From Embleya sp040605455 (GTDB lineage Bacteria > Actinomycetota > Actinomycetes > Streptomycetales > Streptomycetaceae), in contig NZ_JBEXCV010000135.1 in assembly GCF_040605455.1 (NCBI RefSeq), positions 1 through 24,599 of the forward strand: 24,599 nucleotides of DNA, given 5' to 3'. A program made the translations under genes and the position numbers. Positions within the stretch are counted from its first letter, which is position 1, and every line of letters begins with the position of its first letter. Shown piece by piece: positions 6,602 through 13,997 of this stretch. The notes under the pieces are model-generated. The model was given only the letters and a program-made list of their open reading frames with translations, was not told the DNA's origin and searched no databases.

Positions 6602-6634
6602 AACCAGTTTTTGGTTCGCTTACGTTTCCGAACC
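6602..6634. promoter_or_regulatory. Paired inverted repeats, candidate operator of the sugar operon
   Basis: Two interleaved inverted repeats lie here: AACCA-gtttt-TGGTT (6602-6616) and GGTTCG-cttacgtttc-CGAACC (6613-6634). They are in the only A/T-rich patch ahead of the ABC transporter operon, about 265-295 bp before its start codon. The operon encodes its own ROK-type repressor, whose family binds such spaced palindromes. The assignment is inference. Confidence 0.4.
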
Positions 6635-6697
6635 GTTACCGTAGCCGGCATTTCTCAGGGGTTCCGGGGTCTGGCGAACACCCGATGAGGCTATTAC

Positions 6698-6712
6698 GTT
6701 GTCGCCCACAAC
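6698..6712. promoter_or_regulatory. Inverted repeat in the sugar operon leader, second operator candidate
   Basis: GTTGT-cgccc-ACAAC is a short perfect inverted repeat about 185 bp upstream of the binding-protein start. It is followed by the A/T-rich ATTTAAGG. It may be a second repressor site or part of the promoter. Confidence 0.3.
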
Positions 6713-6896
6713 ATTTAAGGCGACACCGCCTTCACCTGTTGCAGCTGCCCGCTGTCGTGCACCCGCGCACCCGTCTGTCACACGCCACACAGCCCGCACC
6801 GCACCACCCCGCCGCACCACCCGACGCCGCACCACCCCCGACGACGTCTTCCACGTCCCCGCCGGCCCCACCGGCGCGTGCCCGAAGGGATCCACC

Positions 6897-8003
6897 ATGC
6901 GCAAGAGGTTCCTCGTGTCCGTCTCCGCCTGCGCCGTACTCGCCGCCGGCACCCTCTCCGCCTGCTCGGACGATTCCGGCACCGGCTCGTCCGGCTCCAC
7001 GAACGGTGGTGGCAAGAAGGCCAAGATCGGCGTGATCCTGCCCGACAGCAAGACGTCGGGCCGGTGGGAGACCAACGACCGCAAGTACCTCACCGACGCC
7101 TTCAAGGCCGCCGGCGTCGACTACGACATCCAGAACGCGCAGGGCGACAAGTCCCAGTTCCAGACCCTGGCCGACCAGATGATCACCAACGGCGCGACCG
7201 TCCTGATCATCGTCAACCTGGACAGCGGCACCGGAAAGGCCGTTCTGGACAAGGCCAAGTCCCAGGGTGTCGCCACCATCGACTACGACCGACTGACTCT
7301 CGGCGGCAGCGCGCAGTACTACGTCAGCTTCGACAACGTGAAGGTCGGCACGTTGATGGGCCAGGGCCTCGAAAAGTGCCTGTCCGCCGCGAACGCGCAA
7401 AAGCCCACCGTCGCGATGCTCAACGGCTCGGCCACCGACAACAACGCGACGCTGCTCAAGCAGGGCTACGACGCGGTACTCAAGCCGAAGTTCGACTCCG
7501 GCGAGTACGTCAAGGGCCCGGACCAGGCCGTCCCGGACTGGAACAACACCGAGGGCGCGAACCTGTTCGAGCAGATGCTCACCCAGTCGCCGAACATCTC
7601 CGGCGTCGTGGCAGCCAACGACGGCCTGGGCAACGCCGCGATCTCGATCCTGAAGAAGCAGAAACTCAACGGCAAGGTCCCGGTCACCGGTCAGGACGCG
7701 GAAACCACCGCTCTGCAGAACATCCTGGTCGGCGACCAGTGCATGACCGTCTACAAGGCGATCAAGAAGGAGGCCGACGCGGTCTCCGGGCTGGCCGTCG
7801 CCCTCGCCAAGGGCCAAAAGCCCGCCGTGCCCGCCATCGTCCGCGACCCCGAGGGCAAGCGCGACGTGCCGTCCGTGCTGCTGGAGCCGTTGGCCATCTA
7901 CAAGGAGAACGTCAAGGACGTGGTCGCCGACGGGTACGTCACCAAGGACACCCTGTGCACCGGCGCGTACGCCGCCAAGTGCACCGAGTTCGGCATCAAC
8001 TAG
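6897..8003 (+). CDS. Sugar ABC transporter substrate-binding lipoprotein (XylF-like)
   Basis: Extracellular sugar receptor that hands its ligand to the membrane permease. The 368-residue precursor has a lipoprotein signal peptide with lipobox LSAC (Cys23) and a Ser/Gly-rich tether to about residue 40. A periplasmic-binding-protein type 1 fold of the D-xylose/ribose class follows (KIGVILPDSKTSGRWETNDRKYL, then VLIIVNLDSGTGKAVLDKAKSQGVATIDYDRL). The segment ANDGLGNAAISILKKQ with VTGQDAET is the typical second-lobe region. GAAGGGA at 6884-6890, six bases before the ATG, fixes the start. It is first in an operon with ATPase, permease and ROK regulator, the arrangement of xylose importers. Xylose is the likeliest ligand, but other monosaccharides are possible. 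A strong hairpin follows the stop, which probably keeps the receptor mRNA in excess. Confidence 0.92.
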   Translation: MRKRFLVSVSACAVLAAGTLSACSDDSGTGSSGSTNGGGKKAKIGVILPDSKTSGRWETNDRKYLTDAFKAAGVDYDIQNAQGDKSQFQTLADQMITNGATVLIIVNLDSGTGKAVLDKAKSQGVATIDYDRLTLGGSAQYYVSFDNVKVGTLMGQGLEKCLSAANAQKPTVAMLNGSATDNNATLLKQGYDAVLKPKFDSGEYVKGPDQAVPDWNNTEGANLFEQMLTQSPNISGVVAANDGLGNAAISILKKQKLNGKVPVTGQDAETTALQNILVGDQCMTVYKAIKKEADAVSGLAVALAKGQKPAVPAIVRDPEGKRDVPSVLLEPLAIYKENVKDVVADGYVTKDTLCTGAYAAKCTEFGIN

Positions 8004-8024
8004 CCCAGCACGTCGCGCAGTTGC

Positions 8025-8057
8025 GCCGGAACCGCACCCACGAGGGTCGGTTCCGGC
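8025..8057 (+). other. Intercistronic stem-loop after the binding-protein gene
   Basis: GCCGGAACCG (8025-8034) pairs perfectly with CGGTTCCGGC (8048-8057). Inside it ACCC pairs with GGGT around an ACGA tetraloop, giving a 14-bp stem with one bulged base. It sits 22 bases after the receptor stop and 43 before the ATPase start. Hairpins here usually protect the receptor message or partly terminate transcription, giving more receptor than transporter. Confidence 0.7.
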
Positions 8058-8100
8058 CGGCGCGAACCCGGCCGCCACCCCCACGCGAGGAGCCCGCACC

Positions 8101-8910
8101 GTGGCCCTGTCCCCCACCCCCGCCCCGCCGCCCGCGTCCGATCCCGTGCTCGAACTGCGCGGCATCAACAAGAGCTTCGGCGCCGTACACGTCCTGCGCG
8201 ACGTGGACCTGTCCGTGTACGAGGGCCAGGTGACCGCGCTCGTCGGCGACAACGGCGCGGGCAAGTCGACCCTGGTCAAGTGCATCGGCGGCATCCACAC
8301 CGCCGACTCCGGCGAGTACTTCTTCGGCGGTGCGCCGGTCACCGTCAACAGCCCCCGCGACGCGTCCGACCTGGGCGTCGAGATCGTCTACCAGGACCTC
8401 GCCCTGTGCGACAACCTCGACATCGTGCAGAACATGTTCCTCGGTCGCGAGCGCCGGCGCGGCTGGGTGCTGGACGAGGACAGCATGGAGCAGATCGCCG
8501 AGGAGACCCTGGCCGGCCTGTCCGTACGCACCGTCTCCTCGATCCGCCAGCGCGTCTCCAGCCTTTCCGGCGGCCAGCGCCAGACCGTGGCGATCGCCAA
8601 GGCGGTGCTGTGGAACAGCAAGGTCGTCGTCCTGGACGAACCCACCGCCGCGCTGGGCGTCTCGCAGACCGCGCAGGTGCTCGAACTGGTGCGCCGACTG
8701 GCCGACAACGGCCTGGCCGTCGTGCTCATCTCGCACAACATGAACGACGTGTTCGCGGTCGCCGACCGGATCGCGGTGCTCTACCTGGGCCGCACCGCCG
8801 CACAGGTCAGCACCAGCGAGATCACCCATTCCCAGATCGTCGAACTCATCACGTCGGGGCAGACCGAGGCACTCGGTCCCGGCGCGGGTCGAAACGGAGT
8901 GAACCGATGA
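8101..8910 (+). CDS. Sugar ABC transporter ATPase, single-domain (XylG-like)
   Basis: Cytoplasmic ATPase that powers import through the permease encoded next. The 269 residues hold one complete nucleotide-binding domain. It has Walker A GDNGAGKST (49-57), a Q-loop at VYQDLALCDNLDIVQNMFLG, signature LSGGQRQ, Walker B VVVLDEPTAALG and the switch His in LISHNMNDV. Classical XylG/RbsA proteins carry two such domains in about 500 residues. This half-size form, common in actinomycetes, must work as a homodimer. The start is GTG at 8101 with GAGGAG eight bases upstream. Its stop overlaps the permease ATG (ATGA), so the two are translationally coupled. Confidence 0.94.
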   Translation: MALSPTPAPPPASDPVLELRGINKSFGAVHVLRDVDLSVYEGQVTALVGDNGAGKSTLVKCIGGIHTADSGEYFFGGAPVTVNSPRDASDLGVEIVYQDLALCDNLDIVQNMFLGRERRRGWVLDEDSMEQIAEETLAGLSVRTVSSIRQRVSSLSGGQRQTVAIAKAVLWNSKVVVLDEPTAALGVSQTAQVLELVRRLADNGLAVVLISHNMNDVFAVADRIAVLYLGRTAAQVSTSEITHSQIVELITSGQTEALGPGAGRNGVNR

Positions 8911-10169
8911 CGAGCAGCGTCCTGCCTCTCGCCGACAAGAGCGAGTCCGATGCGCCCGAGTCGCCGGTGATCACGCACATCAAGGGCTACATCGCCCGAC
9001 TTCGCGGCGGCGACACCGGCGCGATGCCCGCCGTGCTCGGCCTGGTGGTGCTGTGCACGGTCTTCGCGATCATGCGCCCGAGGTTCCTGAGCGCGGGCAA
9101 CTTCGCCAACCTGTTCACCCAGGGCGCCGCGGTCACCGTGATCGCCATGGGGTTGATCTTCGTCCTGGTATTGGGTGAGATCGACCTGTCCGCGGGCTTC
9201 GCCAGCGGCGTGTGTGCCGCGGTGCTGGCCGTACTGCTGACCGAACACGGCTGGCCCTGGTATGCGGGTGTGCTCGCCGCCCTGGTCGTCGGCGCGGTGA
9301 TCGGCCTGGTGCTCGGCGTACTGGTGGCCAAGGTCGGCATCCCCTCCTTCGTGGTCACCCTGGGCGCGTTCCTGGCCTTCCAGGGCGTGTCGCTGCTCCT
9401 GGTCAAGGGCGGCACCAACGTACCGGTGCGCGACTCGACGATCCTGGCCATCTCCAACCGCAACCTCGCGCCGATCGTCGGCTGGCTGCTGGCCGCCGCA
9501 ACCGTGGGCGGCTACGCGGCGCTGCAACTGCGCCGCAACCGCAGTCGCGTGCGACGCGGGCTGAGCGCCGAACCGATCGCGATCACCGGCATCCGGGTCG
9601 GCACGCTGGCGCTCCTGGTCGGCCTCGCGGTGTCCGTGCTCAACCAGGAGCGCAGTCGCAACGTGGTGATCTCCTCGCTACGCGGCGTGCCGATCGTGGT
9701 ACCGGTCCTGGTGGTGCTGCTGCTGATCGGTACGTTCGTGCTGCGCCGCACGCCGTACGGGCTGAGCCTGTACGCGGTCGGCGGCAACCGCGAGGCGGCC
9801 CGCCGGGCCGGGATCAACGTGGACCGGGTGCGTATCTCGGCGTTCGTGATCTGTTCCACAATGGCCGCCATCGGCGGCATCGTCGCCGCTTCGCGGGCCA
9901 ACTCGGTGGACTCGAACACCGGTGGCAGCAACGTGTTGTTGTATGCGGTGGGCGCCGCGGTGATCGGCGGCACCAGCCTGTTCGGCGGCAAGGGCCGGGT
10001 GTTGGACGCGGTGCTCGGCGGTGCCGTGGTCGCGGTGATCGACAACGGCATGGGGCTCATGGGGTACAGCGCGGGCGTCAAGTACGTTGTGACCGGCGTC
10101 GTGCTGCTCCTCGCCGCCGGGGTCGACGCCCTGTCGCGGCGGCGGGCCGAAGCCGCCGGGCTACGGTGA
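8907..10169 (+). CDS. Sugar ABC transporter permease (XylH-like)
   Basis: Integral membrane channel subunit of the importer, 420 residues, BPD_transp_2/RbsC-XylH family. After a soluble N-terminal stretch of about 45 residues come some ten hydrophobic segments. Family landmarks are GEIDLSAGFASGVCAAVLA near the third segment, VAKVGIPSFVVTLGAFLAFQGVSLLL, and the ATPase-contacting loop TPYGLSLYAVGGNREAARRAGI near 290. AVIGGTSLFGGKGRVLDAVLGG follows in the C-terminal half. The central section with RRNRSRVRRGLSAEP is the extra cytoplasmic stretch seen in XylH rather than RbsC. GGAG at 8896-8899 lies seven bases before the ATG, which overlaps the ATPase stop by four bases. Confidence 0.94.
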   Translation: MTSSVLPLADKSESDAPESPVITHIKGYIARLRGGDTGAMPAVLGLVVLCTVFAIMRPRFLSAGNFANLFTQGAAVTVIAMGLIFVLVLGEIDLSAGFASGVCAAVLAVLLTEHGWPWYAGVLAALVVGAVIGLVLGVLVAKVGIPSFVVTLGAFLAFQGVSLLLVKGGTNVPVRDSTILAISNRNLAPIVGWLLAAATVGGYAALQLRRNRSRVRRGLSAEPIAITGIRVGTLALLVGLAVSVLNQERSRNVVISSLRGVPIVVPVLVVLLLIGTFVLRRTPYGLSLYAVGGNREAARRAGINVDRVRISAFVICSTMAAIGGIVAASRANSVDSNTGGSNVLLYAVGAAVIGGTSLFGGKGRVLDAVLGGAVVAVIDNGMGLMGYSAGVKYVVTGVVLLLAAGVDALSRRRAEAAGLR

Positions 10170-10225
10170 CGCCGCCCTCCCCCTCGATCGACGCCACGGA
10201 TGAGAAAGGCAGGGTCCGCAGCCCG

Positions 10226-11407
10226 ATGCGCGCAGCGCCCACCCAGGAGGACATCCGCAGGCAGAACCTGGGGGCGCTGCTTCGCCACGTGCACGTGCTC
10301 GGCCCCACCTCCCGGGCCCGGTTGACCGCGGGCATGGGGCTCAACCGCAGCACCATCGGCGCGCTCACCGCCGACCTGGCGGCGGCGGGCCTGATCGTGG
10401 AGGAGGCCCCGCGGGACACCTCCGGCGGCGGGCGGGGCCGGCCCTCGCTCGTGGTCCGGGCGCAGTCGCAGCGGGTGTACGTGTACGCGTTCACGATCGG
10501 CGTGGACCGGGTGGTCGCGGCCCGGGTCGGGCTCGGCGGGGTGATCCTGGATCGCCGCGAAATACAGCGGCCCGGAAGCGGGTTCTCGCCCAAGGAGGTG
10601 GCCGAGGCGCTCGGCGGGTTCGTCGCGCAGATGCGACTGAGCGCGCCGCGCGACGGCGTGTGTGTGGGTGCCGGGGTCGCGGTCTGCGCAATGGTGCGCG
10701 GCTCGGACGGCACCATTCCCGAGGGGCACACCCCGGATTGGCGTGACGAGCCGCTGGGCGAGCGGCTGTCGGCGGCGATCGGCACCGTGGTCATGGTCGG
10801 CAACGACGCCGACCTGGGCGTGGTCGCCGAGCACACCCGGGGCGCGGCGGTGGGCTGCGACGACGTCATCTACCTGCACGGCGACGTGTGCATCGGTGGC
10901 GGCATCCTCTCCTCCGGGCGGCCGGTGACCGGCGGCGACGGATACGCGGGCGAGGTCGGGCACATGGTGGTCAACCCGGACGGCCGGCCGTGTCGGTGCG
11001 GGTCGCGCGGGTGCTGGGAGACCGAGATCGGCGAGTTCGCGCTCACTCGCGGCACCGCCAAGCACGCGATCGGCGGTCTGGCCGACTCGGCGGCGCGCGG
11101 CGATCAGGACGCGGAGGAGGGGCTGCGCCGGGTCGGCGACTGGCTCGGGCTCGGCGTGGCCAACCTGGTCAACATCCTCAACCCGCAGATGGTGGTGTTC
11201 GGCGGGACGCTGCGCGAGGTGTACCTGGCCACCGCCGCGCAGGTGCGCAGTCGGCTCAACCGGACCTCGCTGGCGGTCACCCGCGAACACCTCAAGCTGC
11301 GCACGGCCGCGCTCGGCGACGACGCGCCGCTGTACGGCGCCGCCGAGTTGGCCTTCGCCCGCCTGCTGGACAACCCGTTGGAACCGGGGTTGGAACCGGC
11401 GGGCTGA
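10226..11407 (+). CDS. ROK-family transcriptional repressor of the sugar operon
   Basis: A regulator of the NagC/XylR/Mlc type, 393 residues. A winged HTH occupies about 10-62 (RRQNLGALLRHVHVLGPTSRARL, then NRSTIGALTADLAAAGLI). The sugar-kinase-like ROK domain follows, with VVMVGNDADLGVVAEHTRG (about 188-206) and the ROK signature at about 224-250. The zinc site is His246 with Cys256, Cys258 and Cys263 in PCRCGSRGCWE. It is encoded last in the importer operon and most likely represses it until the sugar or its metabolite binds. The ATG at 10226 is chosen because the conserved region begins at TQEDIRRQN. An in-frame GTG at 10166 overlapping the permease stop (GTGA) would add 20 residues and is a real alternative, since neither has a strong ribosome site. 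Confidence 0.92.
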   Translation: MRAAPTQEDIRRQNLGALLRHVHVLGPTSRARLTAGMGLNRSTIGALTADLAAAGLIVEEAPRDTSGGGRGRPSLVVRAQSQRVYVYAFTIGVDRVVAARVGLGGVILDRREIQRPGSGFSPKEVAEALGGFVAQMRLSAPRDGVCVGAGVAVCAMVRGSDGTIPEGHTPDWRDEPLGERLSAAIGTVVMVGNDADLGVVAEHTRGAAVGCDDVIYLHGDVCIGGGILSSGRPVTGGDGYAGEVGHMVVNPDGRPCRCGSRGCWETEIGEFALTRGTAKHAIGGLADSAARGDQDAEEGLRRVGDWLGLGVANLVNILNPQMVVFGGTLREVYLATAAQVRSRLNRTSLAVTREHLKLRTAALGDDAPLYGAAELAFARLLDNPLEPGLEPAG

Positions 11408-11893
11408 GGGTCCTTCGGGGGCGGAAGTCGGCTCCGAGGGACGGCCGGGCGCGAGCCGACGAGCGGACGGGCCGGTGGGTCAGCGGGGGCGCGGTCCGGT
11501 GTGCACCACGTGGCGCGTCGGGGGCGTGCGGCCACGCGATCGGGTGGACTCGACCGATCGCTTCCGCCGTCCGGGTGACGGGGCGGGCCGATCGGCGTGG
11601 GGCGCCCTGTTTCATGGAGTTCGTGTGGCCGTCGCGTTCGGACGATTGCATCGCGCCCGAGCATCCCCGAACGCGACGGTCGGTTTCGGTTCACCGGGGA
11701 CGGCCGGCGGTACCGGTCGCGGCACGCGCCTCGGTGGCCGGGCGGCGGGGCGGCGGTCTCCCCCTGATCGACGTCCCTACCGCCGGGCAATCACGGTCCG
11801 GACGCCGGGGGACAGGTCACGGTCGACCTCGACAGTGGCCTGCTACACGGCTGCGTCCTTGCCGGCAATACCTGATCGGCCCGACTCCGTAGC
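11408..11893. other. Gene-free spacer after the sugar operon
   Basis: No gene could be supported on either strand. The only structure is a perfect 13-bp inverted repeat near the middle, listed separately. The stretch is GC-rich without a clear promoter for the VOC gene that follows. Confidence 0.55.
11629..11679. repeat. Perfect 13-bp inverted repeat with a 25-base loop
   Basis: CCGTCGCGTTCGG (11629-11641) and CCGAACGCGACGG (11667-11679) are exact reverse complements. It lies 220 bp after the ROK gene stop and 215 bp before the VOC gene. The long loop makes it a weak terminator; it could be a late terminator, an operator pair or a scar of an inserted element. Confidence 0.55.
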
Positions 11894-12340
11894 ATGCAAC
11901 GCATGGCCATCAAGCTTGAGAACGTCGGCATCGCCGTTCGCGACCTCGACGCAACGATCTCCTTTTTCACCGACCTCGGCCTCACGGTGGTCGGCCGTGA
12001 CACGGTCAGTGGTGAGTGGACCGACACGGCCGTCGGCCTTGATGGCAATCACGCCAAAATTGCGATGCTCCAGACGCCAGACGGTCACGGCCGCCTTGAG
12101 CTCTTCGAGTACATCCACCCCGAAGCGATCGAGTCGAAGCCCACTCGTCCCAACGAGATTGGCATGCATCGCGTCGCCTTCTCAGTCGACAACATCGATG
12201 AAGCCCTTGAGGTGGCCGCAAAGCACGGATGCCATCCGCTTCGCGGTGTGGCGACCTATCAGGACGTCTACAAGCTCACGTACGTCCGCGGTCCCAGCGG
12301 CATCCTTGTGATGCTCGCCGAGGAGCTGAAGAAGAACTGA
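11894..12340 (+). CDS. VOC-family (glyoxalase/bleomycin-resistance fold) protein
   Basis: A small vicinal-oxygen-chelate protein of 148 residues made of two beta-alpha-beta-beta-beta units. The first is LENVGIAVRDLDATISFFTDLGL through HAKIAMLQTPDGHGRLELFEY. The second is GMHRVAFSVDNIDEALEVAAKHGC through SGILVMLAEEL. Candidate metal ligands are Glu69, His92 and Glu143 or Glu144; the usual first His before VGIAV is Asn here, so a glyoxalase I reaction is doubtful. No ribosome site precedes either ATG (11894 or 11903), so leaderless translation is possible. Codon use is unlike every neighbour: by hand count about 33 of 148 codons end in A or T, including six CTT leucines, whereas adjacent genes have only a few. 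It is probably a recent arrival. Confidence 0.88.
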   Translation: MQRMAIKLENVGIAVRDLDATISFFTDLGLTVVGRDTVSGEWTDTAVGLDGNHAKIAMLQTPDGHGRLELFEYIHPEAIESKPTRPNEIGMHRVAFSVDNIDEALEVAAKHGCHPLRGVATYQDVYKLTYVRGPSGILVMLAEELKKN

Positions 12341-12896
12341 CGGCCGATCGGGTCAGAGGCGAGCTGTCCGACTGTTGGTCGACAGGGCAGAAGCAACGAA
12401 CTCGTCGACGCCGCCTACCGGGAGCCTCCGGGTCCTGGCGCCGGGATGTTCACCACCAGCGAGGTTGCCCCCGCCCCTTGCCGAGCGCGGCAGCAACCGC
12501 TCCCTGTCGCAGGTCCACCGCCTCGTCGCCGGCACACCCGAGCGGCTGCCGCTGCGACATCGGGCGCCGCCTCGGCACCATGACCGACCGCAGCCCGCGT
12601 CGCCGGCCTCCCCCTGGCCGCGGAGCACCGCGCCGACGACGACACCACAGCCCGCCCGCTCGCCGAAGAGGCCGGAGAACCCCGGCGCCGCTGAACCCCC
12701 GATGACCACTCAGGGTGACCAAGACCCCTCGGCAGCCGAAGGACGCCACTGCCGATTGCGCGGGGTCGCCACATTGCCACCCTTTGTGCGGCGTCGCGCT
12801 CGCATCTCTCGGCAGCACACCGGGGTTTGCCCCGTGGGCATTCCCGGGCACGCACGCACGAAGGCCCAGCCCGCAGGTCGATTCGAAGGAGCCGGC
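12341..12896. other. Gene-free spacer with an HTH relic
   Basis: No intact gene. It contains the decayed XRE-type HTH fragment listed separately and a small CGGGG-tttg-CCCCG hairpin near 12823-12836. The rest shows no recognisable coding pattern. Confidence 0.5.
12465..12557 (+). pseudogene. Relic of a Cro/C1-type (XRE) HTH regulator
   Basis: This short frame reads LPPPLAERGSNRSLSQVHRL followed by VAGTPERLPL. It closely follows the recognition region of small XRE proteins common near actinomycete mobile elements, which typically read LAERGxxLSxxQVYRLVTxTPERLSL. The expected continuation (LAALCDIL and so on) is absent and the frame runs into low-complexity Arg/Pro sequence. No start or ribosome site is present. 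It is a remnant of about 30 residues, adjacent to the atypical VOC gene. Confidence 0.5.
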
Positions 12897-13844
12897 ATGT
12901 CGACGCCCACGCCCCAGGGGCGCACGCCCCAGGGCCGCACGCTCCAGGGCAGGGTCGCTCTCGTGGCCGGCGCCACCCGAGGCGCCGGGCGCGGGATCGC
13001 GGTGCAACTCGGCGCGGCCGGCGCGACCGTGTACGTGAGCGGACGCAGCACCCGCGAGCGGCGCTCGGAGTACGACCGGCCGGAGACCATCGAGGACACC
13101 GCCGATCTGGTCACCGCCGCAGGCGGACAGGGCATCGCGGTGCCCACGGACCATCTGGATCCGGTGCGGGTGCGAGCTCTGGTGGCCCGGATCGACGCCG
13201 AGCAGGGTCGGCTGGATGTGCTCGTCAACGACATCTGGGGCGGCGAGAAGTTGTTCGCGTGGGACACCCCGGTGTGGGAGCACGACCTGGACGACGGGTT
13301 GCGCCTGCTCCGGCTCGCGGTGGACACGCACGCGATCACCAACCACCACGCGTTGCCGCTGCTGCTGCGCACACCCGGCGGCCTGGTGGTGGAGATGACC
13401 GACGGCACCGAAGAGTACAACCGGGACACCTACCGGGTGTGCATCTTCTACGACCTGGCCAAGTCGGCGGTGCTGCGGATGGCCTTCGCGCTCGGTCACG
13501 AGCTGGGTACGCGCGGCGCCACCGCCGTCGCGCTGACTCCCGGGTGGCTGCGCTCGGAGATGATGCTCGACAACTTCGGCGTGACCGAGGCGAACTGGCG
13601 GGACGCGATGCGGATCCAACCGCACTTCGGCATCTCCGAATCCCCCGCCTACGTCGGCCGGGCCGTGGTGGCGCTGGCCGGCGATCCCGAAGTGGCCCGC
13701 TGGAACGGGCAGTCCTTGTCCAGCGGGCAACTCGCGGGCGTGTACGGCTTCACCGACCTGGACGGCAGCCGGCCGGACGCGTGGCGCTACCTGGTCGAGG
13801 TCCAGGATCCGGGGCTGCCGGCCGACCAGACCGGCTATCGCTGA
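12897..13844 (+). CDS. Short-chain dehydrogenase/reductase (SDR)
   Basis: A cytoplasmic NAD(P)-dependent oxidoreductase of 315 residues. The cofactor motif is GATRGAGRG (25-33), a variant of TGxxxGIG. VLVNDIWGG takes the place of the usual NNAG, and YDLAK supplies the catalytic Tyr and Lys. The usual catalytic Ser position reads VVEMTDG, a Thr variant found in the long SDR subgroup related to DHRS1. The C-terminal extension (WRDAMRIQPHFGISESPAYVGRAVVAL, then NGQSLSSGQLAGVYGFTDLDG) is also typical of that subgroup. The N-terminus has a tandem peptide repeat PQGRT-PQGRT-LQGR encoded by near-identical 15-bp units. GAAGGAG five bases before the ATG fixes the start. Substrate unknown. It is monocistronic and convergent with the next gene. 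Confidence 0.92.
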   Translation: MSTPTPQGRTPQGRTLQGRVALVAGATRGAGRGIAVQLGAAGATVYVSGRSTRERRSEYDRPETIEDTADLVTAAGGQGIAVPTDHLDPVRVRALVARIDAEQGRLDVLVNDIWGGEKLFAWDTPVWEHDLDDGLRLLRLAVDTHAITNHHALPLLLRTPGGLVVEMTDGTEEYNRDTYRVCIFYDLAKSAVLRMAFALGHELGTRGATAVALTPGWLRSEMMLDNFGVTEANWRDAMRIQPHFGISESPAYVGRAVVALAGDPEVARWNGQSLSSGQLAGVYGFTDLDGSRPDAWRYLVEVQDPGLPADQTGYR

Positions 13845-13900
13845 GCCGGGCCGCGCGCTGCGCGCAACGCGTTTCGGCTGGGTGGCGTGTCCGGCTCATG

Positions 13901-13997
13901 GCTCGGCTCAGGGTCGGGAATGCCTTTGGCTCGGCTCAGGATCAGGACCGCATTCAGTTCAGGGGCAAGACCGCATTCAGCTCAGAGTCAGGACCGC
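13901..13997 (-). repeat. 23-bp tandem repeat across the stop codon of the oxidoreductase gene
   Basis: Units lie at 13975-13997, 13952-13974 and 13929-13951. A fourth copy at 13901-13923 is displaced by five bases. On the minus strand each begins GCGGTC(C/T)TG and carries CTGA.C.GA. The first unit contains the last codons and stop of the quinone-oxidoreductase gene, so the copies look like duplications of its 3' end. As 23 is not a multiple of three, copies inside the gene would shift the frame; all extra copies lie outside it. Confidence 0.7.

Larger units (their letters stand above)
5748..6896. other. Long spacer with decayed genes and the sugar-operon promoter region
   Basis: No intact gene. 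From left to right it holds three broken minus-strand coding pieces (5860-6416). A short AT-richer stretch with inverted repeats follows (about 6600-6712) that probably contains the sugar operon promoter. After that comes a 180-base leader rich in CACC/CGCACC runs (about 6760-6890) that reads as untranslated. Confidence 0.6.

Noticed and set aside
6732..8348. A 538-codon minus-strand open frame
   Set aside because: It is antisense to the XylF-like gene and the start of the ATPase, with no recognisable motif.
9512..11290. A 592-codon minus-strand open frame
   Set aside because: It is the shadow of the permease and ROK genes, with no domain and biased low-complexity composition.
12375..12896. 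A long N-terminal extension of the SDR at 12897
   Set aside because: The added residues are low complexity apart from a decayed HTH piece, and GAAGGAG sits directly before the ATG at 12897.
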